Shown: one piece after another, positions 1 through 9,564 of the stretch | How positions within the stretch are numbered: position 1 is the first letter of the stretch | How the letters are laid out: the number at the start of each line of letters is the position of its first letter | NCBI GenBank assembly: GCA_943788835.1 | Contig: CALSRU010000003.1 | Span: 32,908 to 96,907, forward strand | DNA from: an uncultured Pseudomonadales bacterium | GTDB lineage: Bacteria > Pseudomonadota > Gammaproteobacteria > Pseudomonadales > UBA7434 | DNA length: 64,000 bases | Direction: 5' to 3' | Program-made: the position numbers and the translations under genes | The notes under the pieces: model-generated | Databases searched by the model: none | What the model was told of the DNA's origin: nothing | What the model saw: only the letters and a program-made list of their open reading frames with translations

Positions 1-2363
1 ATGGTCCTTTAGAGTCAGGCGTTGAGTTTGATGATGCCTCCTCACCCGATTCTGATCAAGATGGCGTGCCTAATGACGCTGATGATCTTCCGCAAGACCC
101 TGACGGAACTGTTGATAGCGATGGAGATGGTGTTGGTGACAATACAGATGCATTCCCTAATGATCCCACTGAGTCGGCTGATAGCGATGAAGATGGTGTG
201 GGTGATAATGCAGATGCCTTTCCAAATGACGCTACAGAAACGGTCGATAGTGATGGAGACGGTGTTGGCGACAACGGCGATGTTTTTCCTAATGATGCCA
301 CTGAGTCTGCCGATAGTGATGGAGACGGTGTTGGTGACAATGCTGACGCGTTCCCTAATGATGCCACTGAGTCAGCTGACAGTGACGGCGATGGAGTTGG
401 TGACAATGCTGATGCGTTCCCTAATGATGCCACTGAGTCGGTCGATAGCGATGAAGATGGCGTGGGTGATAACGCGGATGCCTTCCCCAATGACCCTACA
501 GAAACGAACGATAGTGATGGCGACGGTGTAGGCGATAACGCCGATGCCTTTCCTAATGATGAGAGTGAGACTGTTGATAGTGATGGCGACGGTGTAGGCG
601 ATAATAGCGATGCTTTTCCCAATGATCCTGCAGAGTCTGCGGATAGCGACGGCGATAGTATTGGCGATAATGCCGACCCAAGGCCCGATAATGTTGTAGC
701 AAATTATCACGCTGATATTTATGTTTCAGGGGTATTTGCTTCTGCTAGTCAAGATGAATTTAGCTTCGTGACGGTCAGCAATAATACGACCGCTTTGTCT
801 GGCGCCACGCCAGCAGGCGTCGGCGCGAACGCACTAGATCTAGGTGATGATGGTGAAGGTGACGGTACTTTTTCTTTAGATCATGAATTTGACGAAGTTC
901 TGGCTGAGTTTGCACTAGGTGACGGTTGTGTGGCCGGAGTCGACTGCACCACTGCTCAAGTGGTAGGCCCCATTACGGAAGGGCCTGCTGTTAATGATGA
1001 TCCTGAAACGGTTAATGCAGTACTTTCATCCGGGGCGCTTGCCCTTGATTTTGCCCAGTACAATGTCGACGCCGAGTATGACGCGGGTGCTGATGCCGTT
1101 ATCGATGTGGAAACCGACTTGTCGTATGGTCTAGGGGGTACGGTTTATGCGCCTTTTGGCCAAAGCTTTGTAGGCACACAGCAATTTGAAGTAGGTCTGT
1201 ACCCGGTGAGTAGTGGGGGTGCGTGTGCTACCGATATTACTTTGGGTGCATTTACTGATCAGCCAACGCTGGATACGGCGATAGCTGAGCTAGTTGCGAC
1301 TAGTACCAGTGGCAGCGGTGGCGCTCCGGAATTTTACTGTGGTAATTCAACAGGCTTAGTCTTTTTAGATGCCAGTGTTGTGCCTGCTGTCGAGCTTGAC
1401 CCTCAGCCGCCCGAGGGGTCTTTTGTGTGCGGTTTTATTGCCGGCGGTAATTCTGGTGCAGGAGCAGTTGCAGAGAACCTTGCGGCTTCAGCCAATTGTT
1501 CGATTGCTGGTGGTTACTTAGCGCAAGGCTTGAGTGTTTACTCTCCTGACCCTGAGAATCTGGTATTGGCCGCTTTTTCAGGGTTGACTTATGGCTTGGT
1601 TGAATTTTCGGCCGGCTACGCTGATAGTACCGAAGCGGCCTTGATGAATTTGAGTAGTAGCGTCAGCGAGATTGCTATTACCGATGGGTTGGGTGCTATC
1701 AGCCAGACAAATATTAGCTCTGTGAGCAGTGCGGTGGGCAGTGTTTCGGGCTCTCTGGCGGCGAGTGCGGTTGGCTCGGGCATTACGGGGATTGCTGTTA
1801 ATGTTGCAGGTAGTGGTGAAATTGCGGTGACCACTAGCGGCGGCACGATTACAGGCTTTGCTGCCAACGATCTGGAATTGTTGACTCTAGCAGCCTATAC
1901 GCCTGAAACAGGTGGAAATTCAGCTATTTTACAGCGCGGTTATGCGGTGCAGTTAGATAGCGGTGTGGTTGTGGCTGACCTCAATGGCCAGTCATACGAC
2001 CTGCAAGGTGTGGTGATTGAAACGTCAACATCGGGTGTCAATATGCTGACCTATCAAGGCGCAACGCTTTCATTTGCGGGTGGCCTAGCGACGTTGGCAG
2101 GTGATATTGCGAGTATCGCAGCTGAATTTGCGGATGACAGTAACAATTTGCCAGCGCCAGCGCCGAGTACTGTGGCGCTAGGTTCGCTGGTCTCGGGTTC
2201 AGTCGTCGTTGAGGATGATGGCCGTCTGACGATCGCTTTTGCAGGCTCAGACCTTGTCCTTGAAGGCTTTTATTCGTCTAATGGCTTGCTTTTACGTTTA
2301 GTTGATGGTGCTGAGGGTGCTGTTATTAATGTTGCTCAAGGCGTCTTATTCGGCACGAACTAG
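1..2363 (+). CDS. Thrombospondin type 3 repeat protein, 5' end outside window
   Basis: The reading frame is open from the first bases of the window, so the true start and any signal peptide lie upstream; the first in-window start codon is GTG at 66. The visible N-terminal part is a run of Asp-rich calcium-binding repeats of the thrombospondin type 3 kind, each built on DSDGDGVGDNADAFPND and 22 residues long. After the repeats comes about 570 residues rich in Gly, Ala, Ser and Val that I do not recognise. It has a few Cys residues, no transmembrane helix and no PEP-CTERM, IPTL-CTERM or LPxTG-like tail. Family knowledge: such repeats bind Ca2+ and are common in secreted or outer-surface proteins of marine bacteria. 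An extracellular or periplasmic calcium-stabilised protein is therefore likely. Function beyond that is unknown. An intrinsic terminator follows the stop codon. Confidence 0.8.
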   Translation, partial: GPLESGVEFDDASSPDSDQDGVPNDADDLPQDPDGTVDSDGDGVGDNTDAFPNDPTESADSDEDGVGDNADAFPNDATETVDSDGDGVGDNGDVFPNDATESADSDGDGVGDNADAFPNDATESADSDGDGVGDNADAFPNDATESVDSDEDGVGDNADAFPNDPTETNDSDGDGVGDNADAFPNDESETVDSDGDGVGDNSDAFPNDPAESADSDGDSIGDNADPRPDNVVANYHADIYVSGVFASASQDEFSFVTVSNNTTALSGATPAGVGANALDLGDDGEGDGTFSLDHEFDEVLAEFALGDGCVAGVDCTTAQVVGPITEGPAVNDDPETVNAVLSSGALALDFAQYNVDAEYDAGADAVIDVETDLSYGLGGTVYAPFGQSFVGTQQFEVGLYPVSSGGACATDITLGAFTDQPTLDTAIAELVATSTSGSGGAPEFYCGNSTGLVFLDASVVPAVELDPQPPEGSFVCGFIAGGNSGAGAVAENLAASANCSIAGGYLAQGLSVYSPDPENLVLAAFSGLTYGLVEFSAGYADSTEAALMNLSSSVSEIAITDGLGAISQTNISSVSSAVGSVSGSLAASAVGSGITGIAVNVAGSGEIAVTTSGGTITGFAANDLELLTLAAYTPETGGNSAILQRGYAVQLDSGVVVADLNGQSYDLQGVVIETSTSGVNMLTYQGATLSFAGGLATLAGDIASIAAEFADDSNNLPAPAPSTVALGSLVSGSVVVEDDGRLTIAFAGSDLVLEGFYSSNGLLLRLVDGAEGAVINVAQGVLFGTN
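114..641 (+). repeat. 66-bp tandem repeat, eight in-frame copies
   Basis: Eight consecutive 66-bp units encode 22-residue calcium-binding repeats, followed by a shortened ninth unit to about 690. The units are diverged at third positions and at a few codons (Ala/Val/Asn before DSD, GDG or EDG), so they are old copies kept by selection rather than a fresh expansion. Copy number could still change by slippage or recombination without breaking the frame. Confidence 0.85.
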
Positions 2364-2391
2364 CTTCGAGCTCGCTGAGCTTCTATTTAAA

Positions 2392-2418
2392 AGCCCTGCT
2401 TATGCGGGGCTTTTTTTT
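2392..2418 (+). terminator. Intrinsic terminator after the repeat protein
   Basis: An 8-bp stem (2392-2399 with 2404-2411, one G-T pair) closes a TTAT loop and is followed by eight T. It lies 29 bp past the stop codon and ends the upstream transcription unit. Confidence 0.85.
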
Positions 2419-2679
2419 GGTGGCTAATTGCTTTCGCAAGTGCTGGCAGTGAATTGCATTTTTTTGATATATTTCAATGGTTTGAGATTTTTTGTACTCA
2501 TTGAGTGTGTGCTCGCCTTACTGTAATCAGTTGTACTGACTAGCACTCCAGCTCAACTTTAGGTTTTTTCGGGGCTCACTACCTGTGTCGACCATGGCGG
2601 TATTCTTCATTGTCGAGAGGATTGGTTTGTATTGAGTCTTTAGATGTAAATACCCTACAGCATGGTCTGCCAAGTCTGG

Positions 2680-2708
2680 TTGACCTGTTTAAGGCGCATC
2701 CCTATAAT
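2680..2708 (+). promoter_or_regulatory. Sigma-70 promoter, near consensus
   Basis: TTGACC at 2680-2685 and TATAAT at 2703-2708 are separated by exactly 17 bp. The predicted transcript start is near 2715. No gene starts within 400 bp, so it drives either an RNA gene or the long leader of the rimP operon. Confidence 0.75.
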
Positions 2709-2714
2709 GCAGTC

Positions 2715-3058
2715 CCGTTTTAGCCGGTTCGATAGGCAGCGGGAGCTGAGCACGACGGTCAGCTGTTTTATTAGGGTAATTTTGGCTAAGAAAGGCGCTC
2801 GAACATTATGTGATTAATGATGTTAAAGCCTGAGACGCACAGAGTTGCGCAAGGCATTGGTGGTACGGTCGCATACGTTGTGTAACATGAACGTATGAGA
2901 GCTATAACTCATAGCATAGTCGGACTTTACAATGACATACAGCCATGCGCTGGTGTTGTAAAATTCGCTACAGAGTTAATGGCATTCATCGGTGGTCTGC
3001 GGGTGCGAGTTAAGCCATAAAGTTTTTATAAAAACCCCTGTCATCAGGGGTTTTTTGT
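2715..3058 (+). ncRNA. Candidate structured RNA or attenuated rimP operon leader
   Basis: About 340 nt lie between a near-consensus promoter and a strong intrinsic terminator and contain no convincing reading frame. Visible stems are 2744-2749 with 2759-2764 (6 bp), 2872-2879 with 2890-2897 (8 bp, perfect) and 2895-2899 with 2908-2912 (5 bp). I found no tRNA T-arm, no tmRNA tag or ends, and no RNase P or 6S signature. In E. coli and Pseudomonas a tRNA gene sits before rimP; here there is none. The stretch could be a free small RNA, or a leader whose terminator sets how much polymerase enters rimP-nusA-infB. The ends are inferred from promoter and terminator only. Confidence 0.5.
3034..3058 (+). 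terminator. Strong intrinsic terminator upstream of rimP
   Basis: A perfect 7-bp stem ACCCCTG/CAGGGGT (3034-3040 with 3045-3051) closes a TCAT loop, is flanked by A-rich sequence upstream and followed by T-rich sequence. It stands 72 bp before the rimP start. No good promoter is visible between it and rimP, so read-through may feed the operon. Confidence 0.85.
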
Positions 3059-3129
3059 TTTTGTAATTCAGCTGTTAAATGATTGGCAGTGCGGCACAGA
3101 GCGAATGTTAGGCAGCGGTAGATAAAGTA

Positions 3130-3591
3130 GTGGCACTAGTTGATCGTTTACAAGATATTGTTCGCCCGGTAGTGGAAGACATCGGGTTGGACTTCTGGGG
3201 GCTGCAATATCAGTCTGGCTCGGTTAATGCCGTGCTGCGTATTTACATTGATTCGCCCAGTGGCATAAATGTTGATGATTGCGCAAAGGTGAGTCGACAG
3301 TTGTCGGTGCTGCTTGATGCTGAAGATATCATTCAGTCGGGTTACCGGTTGGAAGTTTCGTCGCCAGGTATGTCGCGGCCGTTTTTTGACTTGCCTCAAT
3401 ATGCTAGTTTTATTGGTAGCACGGTTAGGGTGAAGTTGGCGATGCCTTATGAGGGTCGCCGGCAAATTAAGGGGGTTATTAATCAGGTTGATGTTGATAG
3501 CCGCGAGCTAGCTATTGTTGAGGGCGAAACTGAATATGTCTTGCCTTACGAGTTGATTGAGAAAGGCCAGCTGTTACCTGAATTTGAGTAA
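3130..3591 (+). CDS. rimP: Ribosome maturation factor RimP
   Basis: RimP assists late assembly of the 30S subunit in the cytoplasm. The 153-residue product has the usual length (about 150) and shows the family blocks GINVDDCAKVSRQL near residue 45 and LEVSSPGMSRPF near residue 77. These belong to the N-terminal alpha/beta domain, which is followed by the SH3-like C-terminal domain. The start is GTG at 3130; no better in-frame start exists and the ribosome binding site is weak. It is the first gene of the operon with nusA and infB, as in most gammaproteobacteria, and a terminator stands just upstream. Confidence 0.95.
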   Translation: MALVDRLQDIVRPVVEDIGLDFWGLQYQSGSVNAVLRIYIDSPSGINVDDCAKVSRQLSVLLDAEDIIQSGYRLEVSSPGMSRPFFDLPQYASFIGSTVRVKLAMPYEGRRQIKGVINQVDVDSRELAIVEGETEYVLPYELIEKGQLLPEFE

Positions 3592-3608
3592 TGAAAAATA
3601 GGTATTTG

Positions 3609-3642
3609 GCGCGGCGTCCTCGTCGCGCACTGTCAATTTTTT
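3609..3642 (+). promoter_or_regulatory. Terminator-like hairpin between rimP and nusA
   Basis: An 8-bp GC-rich stem (3609-3616 with 3621-3628, one G-T pair, TCCT loop) is followed after 8 nt by six T at 3637-3642. The gap before the T-run makes it a weak terminator at best. It could attenuate transcription into nusA or act as an RNA-processing site. Confidence 0.4.
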
Positions 3643-3731
3643 AAGTGTGCGGCGGGTTGTATTATCTGCCATGTTAGTCGAACGGTTATGATAACTATCG
3701 GTGTTTCGGTTTAGAGCGATCGAGGAAGGAA

Positions 3732-5228
3732 ATGAACAAAGAAATTTTATTAGTTGCAGACGCAGTTTCTAGCGAAAAGGGTGTTGATCGAGAGATCATC
3801 TTTGAAGCCATTGAGGTGGCGCTGTCGACCGCCACTAAAAAGCGTTACGACGAAGAGTCAGATATCGAGGTCATGATTGATCGCGAGACGGGTGACTATG
3901 AGACGTTCCGTCGCTGGACCGTTATGCCTGATGACCACCTTTCGATTTTGGGAACTGAGTTCACCACCGAAGAAGCTGCCGAAAAAGATCCGGCCCTGCA
4001 AATTGGCGATGTGTATCGGGAGCAGGTTGAAAATATTGAGTTTGGCCGCATTGCAGCTCAAACCGCTAAGCAGGTTATTGTGCAGCGTGTGCGCGAGGCT
4101 GAGCGGGCCCAAATTGTCGATGAGTATCGTGCATATGAAGGTCAGCTGGTTAACGGCTCAGTTAAAAAAGTTACCCGCGATGCCGTCATTGTCGACTTGG
4201 GTAACAACGCCGAAGGCTATATGCCGCGCGAGGAGCTTGTAGGGCGTGAGGCCTTTCGGGTTGGTGATCGCGTTAGAGCTATTTTGTTAGAAATTCGTGA
4301 AGATACGCGCGGGCCGCAGCTTATTTTGAGCCGCGCTTGTAATCAAATGTTAATCGAATTGTTTAAAATCGAAGTGCCAGAAATTTCTGAAGAGGTTATT
4401 GAGATTCGAGCTGCAGCTCGTGACCCTGGATCTCGCGCAAAAATTGCCGTTAAAACGAATGATGGGCGTATCGACCCTATCGGCGCGTGCGTAGGTATGC
4501 GTGGTTCTAGAGTTCAGGCAGTGTCGGGCGAATTGGCCAACGAGCGAGTCGATATTATTTTGTGGGATGACAACCCGGCACAGCTCGCCATTAATTCTTT
4601 GTCGCCTGCCGAAGTAGAGTCACTCATCGTGGATGAAGAGACTAACTCTATGGATGTTGCAGTGGCCGAAGATAATTTAGCGCAAGCTATTGGTCGTAGC
4701 GGTCAAAATGTCCGCCTTGCGGCTCAGCTCACTGGTTGGACACTCAATGTAATGAGTTCGGAAGACGCAGCCGTCAAAGGCGAAGAAGAGGCCGGCGCAC
4801 GTGTTGAAATGTTTATGAAAGCATTGGACGTCGATGAAGATGTGGCCTTAGTGCTTGCCGAGGAAGGTTTTACTTCGGTTGAGGAGGTGGCTTATGTACC
4901 TCTTGAAGAAATGGTGGCTATTGAAGGATTTGATCAAGACATAGCAGAAGAGCTCAGAGCGCGTGCAAAAGATGCCTTGTTGACTCAGGCAATTGCCTCT
5001 GAAGAGAAGCTAGAAGGTAGTGAGCCGGCTGAAGACTTACTGAACATGGAAGGCATGGACCGTCATTTGGCTTTTGTATTGGCCAATAAAGGGATTGTCA
5101 CCATGGAAGACTTGGCTGAACAGGCCATTGAAGATTTGATTGATATTGAGGAGTTAGATAGCGAGCGTGCTGGTAAGTTAATTATGACGGCGCGTGCTCC
5201 GTGGTTTGCTGAAGAAGAAGCTCAATAG
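3732..5228 (+). CDS. nusA: Transcription termination/antitermination factor NusA
   Basis: NusA binds RNA polymerase and nascent RNA and modulates pausing, termination and antitermination. The 498 residues match the usual gammaproteobacterial length. The order is an N-terminal polymerase-binding domain (about 1-130), an S1 domain from about 135 (GQLVNGSVKKV, NAEGYMPREEL), two KH domains (about 230-345, with GACVGMRGSRVQAV) and two acidic C-terminal repeats (about 365-425 and 440-495). The two acidic repeats are typical of the Proteobacteria. The ATG start at 3732 has an AGGAAGG-like binding site just upstream. It sits in the conserved rimP-nusA-infB order. Confidence 0.97.
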   Translation: MNKEILLVADAVSSEKGVDREIIFEAIEVALSTATKKRYDEESDIEVMIDRETGDYETFRRWTVMPDDHLSILGTEFTTEEAAEKDPALQIGDVYREQVENIEFGRIAAQTAKQVIVQRVREAERAQIVDEYRAYEGQLVNGSVKKVTRDAVIVDLGNNAEGYMPREELVGREAFRVGDRVRAILLEIREDTRGPQLILSRACNQMLIELFKIEVPEISEEVIEIRAAARDPGSRAKIAVKTNDGRIDPIGACVGMRGSRVQAVSGELANERVDIILWDDNPAQLAINSLSPAEVESLIVDEETNSMDVAVAEDNLAQAIGRSGQNVRLAAQLTGWTLNVMSSEDAAVKGEEEAGARVEMFMKALDVDEDVALVLAEEGFTSVEEVAYVPLEEMVAIEGFDQDIAEELRARAKDALLTQAIASEEKLEGSEPAEDLLNMEGMDRHLAFVLANKGIVTMEDLAEQAIEDLIDIEELDSERAGKLIMTARAPWFAEEEAQ

Positions 5229-5298
5229 TCAATGTTGTCGTATAGAAATATCTAGTTCATAGCATTAATGTGTTTGTAGCAGTTTAGGAGAAAAGTTC

Positions 5299-7938
5299 AT
5301 GGCGGAAGTGACAGTCAGTCAACTCGCTAAAACAGTCGGCGCCACGGTAGATCGTTTGCTTGCGCAAATGAAAGAGGCTGGACTCGACCACTCTTCGGGC
5401 GAGCAGCCTGTGTCGGATGACGACAAGCAGCGCTTACTTACGCATTTAAAAAGTAGCCACGGAGTTAGTACTGAGGCGCCGAAGCGTATTACCTTAAAAC
5501 GCCGCACAATAGGCACTGTTAAAACCAGTGGCTCGCAGGGTAAAAAAACGGTTTCCGTTGAGGTCCGTAAAAAGCGCACTTATGTTAAGCGCAGTGATGA
5601 AGACCTCGAGCTTGAACCTGATGCAGATTTAGAAAACGAAGCCTTGGCAGCGGAAGCGGCAGCCGATGCGGCAGCAGAAGCATTAGCCGCCGCCGAAGGC
5701 GAGGCTGCTAACACTGCAGCGCCGGCGGATGAGTCAGACGATACGGCTGCACCGACCACGCGTCGTATCGATCCATTTGACGTTGAAGAGTTGCGTCGTC
5801 GAGCTGCTTCAAAGCGTAAAGAGCAAGAAGTTACCGAGAAGGCGCGCCGCGATGCGGTAGTTAAAAATAAAGCTGAAGAAGCCGCTCGCGTTAAAGCCGA
5901 AGCAGCGGCTCGAGTTAATCAGGCCGAAAAAGAAAAAACGGCAGGGCCTAAGCACTTTAAAGCTGCGCCAGGCTTGAGAACTGACGATGATGAGCCCAAG
6001 AAAAAACCAGGTAAGTCGCGTAAGCAGGTTAAGCAGCGCGGCAAAGGTCGCGGCAAAGGTCTGCGCCTAGACGAATTTTTGCAAGACGGTACGAGCTCTC
6101 GCGGCATAGGCGCCAACCGGGTCCTGCAGGCTATTAACAAACAAGAATTTGTGCAGCCTACTGAGCGAATCGTTCATGAAGTAGAGCTTGGCGAAACCAT
6201 TGCCGTGACTGATTTGGCACAGCAGTTGGCGGTCAAGGCTAATGCGGTTATTCGTGAGCTGATGAAGCTTGGCGTGATGACTAATGTGAATCAAAGTATC
6301 GACCAAGAAACGGCAATATTGGTTGTGGAAGAGTTTGGGCATAAATATCGAATTGTTAGCGACGATATTACTGAAGAAGCATTGATGAATGCGCTTGCAG
6401 CTGCAATCGATGAAGATGCTGAGAATGTGCAAACACGCCCTCCAGTGGTTACTGTAATGGGTCATGTTGATCATGGTAAGACCTCGTTGCTCGATTACAT
6501 TCGCGAGTCGACGGTCGCCAGCGGTGAGGCAGGTGGCATTACACAGCACATCGGTGCTTATCAAGTGCCTACCTCGATCGGTGTCGTTACCTTTTTAGAT
6601 ACGCCAGGCCACGCGGCTTTTACGTCTATGCGCGCTCGCGGCGCGGAGTGCACCGATATCGTTGTGCTGGTAGTTGCAGCAGACGATGGCGTTATGCCGC
6701 AAACCATTGAAGCTATTCAGCATGCGCGAGCAGCTGAAGTGCCTTTAGTGGTCGCTATTAATAAAATCGACAAGGAGTCGGCTGATCTTGAGCGAGTAAA
6801 AAATGAATTAGTTGCGCAAGAAGTCGTGCCCGAGGAGTGGGGCGGTGAAACACAGTTTATTCCGGTATCCGCACAAACGGGCGAGGGCATTGATAAGTTG
6901 CTTGAAGCGTTATCGTTGCAGGCAGAGTTGTTGGAATTAACAGCGGCTATTGATGTGCCAGCCAAGGGTATTGTGGTTGAGTCGCGGCTTGATAAAGGCC
7001 GTGGCAATGTTGCTTCTATTCTTGTTCAGCAAGGTACGTTGCGTAACGGTGACATGGTTCTAGCGGGCACGCAGTTTGGTCGTGTCAGAAATATGAGTAA
7101 TGAGCGACGTGAACTTATAGATAGTGCAGGCCCATCAATTCCTGTAGAAATTCTGGGCCTAGATGGCACGCCTAATGCGGGTGACGAGGTGTTGGTGGTA
7201 CAGGACGAGCGCAAAGCGCGTGAAGTGGCCGAGCATCGACGTGATAAAGCACGTGATGTGAAAATGGCGCGTCATCAGAAAGCCAACCTCGATAATATTT
7301 TTGCAGCCTTTGGCGAAGCCGAAACAAAAACGCTTAATGTCATTGTCAAGTCAGATGTGCGGGGCTCTACCGAGGCTATTTGTGCGGCTTTACTTGAAAT
7401 AGGCAATGAAGAAGTACAGGTTAATATCGTATCCAGCGGTGTGGGTGCCATAACCGATGCTGATATTAACCTTGCTACAGCAACGACGGCTGTAGTCTTT
7501 GGTTTTAATGTTCGTGCCGAGTCTAGTGCGCGCAGCATGGCTGAGCGCGATAGCATAGAAATCCGTTATTACAGCATCATTTATAATTTACTTGATGACG
7601 TTAAAGATGCCCTTTCGGGTATGTTGGCGCCAGAAAAACGCGAAGAAATATTGGGTACCGCTGAGGTGCGCGATGTATTTAAATCGCCTAAGTTTGGCTT
7701 GGTTGCAGGTTGTATGGTGGTAGAAGGGCAGGTGCTTCGTAATAAGCCTATTCGCGTCTTGCGCGACAACGTCGTGATTCACGAGGGCGAGCTGGATTCA
7801 CTGCGTCGCTTCAAAGATGACGTGAGTGATGTCCGTAGCGGTACCGAGTGTGGTATTGGCATCAAAGACTACACTGACGTCAAAGAAGGCGACAAAATTG
7901 AAGTATTTGACATCCATGAGGTCGAAAGATCGCTATAG
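5299..7938 (+). CDS. infB: Translation initiation factor IF-2
   Basis: IF-2 is the GTPase that places initiator tRNA on the 30S subunit and promotes subunit joining. The 879-residue protein starts with an IF2-N domain (about 1-52), then a long Ala/Glu/Lys/Arg-rich linker (about 55-270), a second IF2-N-like region (about 290-340) and the GTPase domain with G1 GHVDHGKTS near residue 388, DTPGH and NKID near residue 487. Domains II-IV follow to the C terminus. A binding site AGGAG lies 8 nt before the ATG. Internal starts giving shorter IF-2 forms are known in E. coli and are not excluded here. Confidence 0.97.
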   Translation: MAEVTVSQLAKTVGATVDRLLAQMKEAGLDHSSGEQPVSDDDKQRLLTHLKSSHGVSTEAPKRITLKRRTIGTVKTSGSQGKKTVSVEVRKKRTYVKRSDEDLELEPDADLENEALAAEAAADAAAEALAAAEGEAANTAAPADESDDTAAPTTRRIDPFDVEELRRRAASKRKEQEVTEKARRDAVVKNKAEEAARVKAEAAARVNQAEKEKTAGPKHFKAAPGLRTDDDEPKKKPGKSRKQVKQRGKGRGKGLRLDEFLQDGTSSRGIGANRVLQAINKQEFVQPTERIVHEVELGETIAVTDLAQQLAVKANAVIRELMKLGVMTNVNQSIDQETAILVVEEFGHKYRIVSDDITEEALMNALAAAIDEDAENVQTRPPVVTVMGHVDHGKTSLLDYIRESTVASGEAGGITQHIGAYQVPTSIGVVTFLDTPGHAAFTSMRARGAECTDIVVLVVAADDGVMPQTIEAIQHARAAEVPLVVAINKIDKESADLERVKNELVAQEVVPEEWGGETQFIPVSAQTGEGIDKLLEALSLQAELLELTAAIDVPAKGIVVESRLDKGRGNVASILVQQGTLRNGDMVLAGTQFGRVRNMSNERRELIDSAGPSIPVEILGLDGTPNAGDEVLVVQDERKAREVAEHRRDKARDVKMARHQKANLDNIFAAFGEAETKTLNVIVKSDVRGSTEAICAALLEIGNEEVQVNIVSSGVGAITDADINLATATTAVVFGFNVRAESSARSMAERDSIEIRYYSIIYNLLDDVKDALSGMLAPEKREEILGTAEVRDVFKSPKFGLVAGCMVVEGQVLRNKPIRVLRDNVVIHEGELDSLRRFKDDVSDVRSGTECGIGIKDYTDVKEGDKIEVFDIHEVERSL

Positions 7939-7991
7939 GTTTGATGCCTGTAGCATGCCTATTTTTTTATTAGCCACAATTAGCTGTATAC

Positions 7992-8366
7992 ATGCCAAGA
8001 GAATATAAGCGCAGTGACCGCGTAGCAGATTTCATTAAGCGAGAGCTGTCGGTATTGCTGCAGCAAGAGTTGCGTGATCCGCGTGTGGGTACCGCGATCA
8101 TTAATGAGGTTACTGTTAGTCGCGATATCGCTCATGCCAAAGTCTACGTGACTTTTTTGGGGGTTGATGACGCTGGGCAGGCTGCCGAGCCCATTGCTGT
8201 ACTGAATGGTGCTGCAGGGTTTTTACGCACGCAAATGGCTTCAAAAAGCCGCATGCGTTCGACGCCTAAGTTACATTTTGTATTTGATCAGAGTGTTCGA
8301 GCGGCTGAGTATCTATCAAATTTGATTGATAGTGCTGTGGCCAGTGATGGGCCACAAGACAAATGA
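7992..8366 (+). CDS. rbfA: 30S ribosome-binding factor RbfA
   Basis: RbfA is a small KH-like protein that binds immature 30S subunits and is needed for 16S rRNA 5'-end processing and growth in the cold. The 124-residue product begins MPREYKRSDRVADFIKREL, a typical family start, and includes the block ELRDPRVG. Length is normal (E. coli 133). It follows infB by 53 bp in the conserved order infB-rbfA-truB. Confidence 0.95.
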   Translation: MPREYKRSDRVADFIKRELSVLLQQELRDPRVGTAIINEVTVSRDIAHAKVYVTFLGVDDAGQAAEPIAVLNGAAGFLRTQMASKSRMRSTPKLHFVFDQSVRAAEYLSNLIDSAVASDGPQDK

Positions 8367-8422
8367 ATTTAGCGTATAGGTTAAATTGTTATGGTTGTCG
8401 TATTGAATGGCGTGCTTGATTA

Positions 8423-9445
8423 GTGTCTAGAAGGAAGCCGAAAGGCCGAGCACTCAGCGGTATATTTTTGTTAGATAAGCCATCTGGGGCAGGCTCAAAT
8501 AGCGTTTTACAGCAAGTTAAGTATACATACTGTGCAAATAAGGCTGGACATACGGGTAGCCTTGATCCTTTGGCGACGGGTCTACTACCCATTTGTTTTG
8601 GTGAGGCGACTAAATTCTCTCGCTATTTGCTCGATGCCGATAAGGCCTACGATGCGACCATTTTTTTAGGTGCGGTTAGTGATACTGCCGATGCCGATGG
8701 TCAGGTTACATTTGTTGCCGACGCTAGTCAGTTGCAGTATGAGCAGGTTAGTGATGTCGTTAATTCGTTGCAGGGTGAGCAATGGCAAACGCCACCTATG
8801 TACTCTGCGCTTAAGCATCAAGGGCAGCGCTTGTATAAGTTGGCACGCCAGGGTGTAACGATTGATGTGCCGGAGCGTCGTATTAATGTCTTTGACATTG
8901 AGTTGCTTGAGCATCGCGTCGGCGTGAAATTTGCTGATGGTGTTGAGCAGTGTGCACCTAGTGATGCATATTGCGGAGCAGAAATTGATATTCGTTTAAC
9001 GGTGACTAAAGGCACCTATATTAGAAGCCTTGCCGAAGAAATAGGTCGCTTGTTGGGTGTTGGCGGCTATATCAGCGCCTTGCGTCGCACTGGAGTGGCT
9101 TCATTTAGGATTGAGCAGGCGGTGACATTGTCGCAACTTGAGCGCTGCAAACCGACCGAGTGTGATCGGCAGCTTGCTATAGACAATCAATTTACCCAGC
9201 AGCCTTGTGTGTTCGAGCCGTTGGATGCATGGTTGATTTCAATCTCGGACGCGCTGCCGCATTTGCCGCAGGTGACATTGAATGAAAGCACCGGTTTTTA
9301 TTTGTTGCGTGGTAATCCAGTGCAGGTGCCTGGTTCTCCGGCAGCGGGACAGGTGAAAATTATACTGGCCAGCGGCGATTTTGCTGGTGTAGGCGAAATA
9401 GATGATTGTGGACGGGTCGCGCCAAAGCGTTTGGTGGCGAGCTAG
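8423..9445 (+). CDS. truB: tRNA pseudouridine-55 synthase TruB
   Basis: TruB converts U55 in the T-loop of tRNAs to pseudouridine. The catalytic Asp48 is in the block GHTGSLDPLATG, at the same position as in E. coli, and LLDKPSG is present near residue 16. KGTYIRSLAEEIG near residue 197 is also a family block. The protein has 340 residues against 314 in E. coli, with an extra Cys-containing stretch near 170-185 before the KGTYIR block. The start is GTG at 8423, overlapping an in-frame TAG just upstream, so no longer form is possible. Confidence 0.95.
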   Translation: MSRRKPKGRALSGIFLLDKPSGAGSNSVLQQVKYTYCANKAGHTGSLDPLATGLLPICFGEATKFSRYLLDADKAYDATIFLGAVSDTADADGQVTFVADASQLQYEQVSDVVNSLQGEQWQTPPMYSALKHQGQRLYKLARQGVTIDVPERRINVFDIELLEHRVGVKFADGVEQCAPSDAYCGAEIDIRLTVTKGTYIRSLAEEIGRLLGVGGYISALRRTGVASFRIEQAVTLSQLERCKPTECDRQLAIDNQFTQQPCVFEPLDAWLISISDALPHLPQVTLNESTGFYLLRGNPVQVPGSPAAGQVKIILASGDFAGVGEIDDCGRVAPKRLVAS

Positions 9446-9497
9446 CAATGGCAGTAGTTTGGGCGGTGGAGTTTGCCGCCTCAGAGTAATAACCAAT

Positions 9498-9540
9498 ATT
9501 GACCTACCTGTAAATGTGCACGGGTAGGCCAATCTTTTTA
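9498..9540 (+). terminator. Hairpin with T-run between truB and rpsO
   Basis: CCTACC at 9503-9508 pairs perfectly with GGTAGG at 9523-9528 and the stem can extend outward (TTG with CAA) past one mismatch. It is followed by ATCTTTTTA. This looks like a partial terminator or a leader structure ahead of rpsO, whose mRNA leader is a known autoregulatory target in E. coli. Confidence 0.5.
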
Positions 9541-9564
9541 ATTGCACATTATGAGGAAAAGAAA

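Noticed and set aside
56..622. Open frames on both other strands/frames across the repeat region
   Set aside because: They arise from the 66-bp periodicity of the real gene, give low-complexity Ser/Leu/Pro or Met-rich products and have no start signals.
114..690. Regular repeats as a CRISPR array
   Set aside because: The units are head-to-tail without unique spacers and encode a continuous protein.
2364..3129. Possible tRNA, tmRNA or RNase P RNA in the gap before rimP
   Set aside because: A tRNA is expected here by synteny, but no T-arm with GTTCGANTC, no CCA end, no tmRNA tag sequence and no RNase P core motif could be found.
9514..9564. Longer N terminus of ribosomal protein S15
   Set aside because: The extra 17 residues have no counterpart in the family, and the binding site fits ATG 9565.
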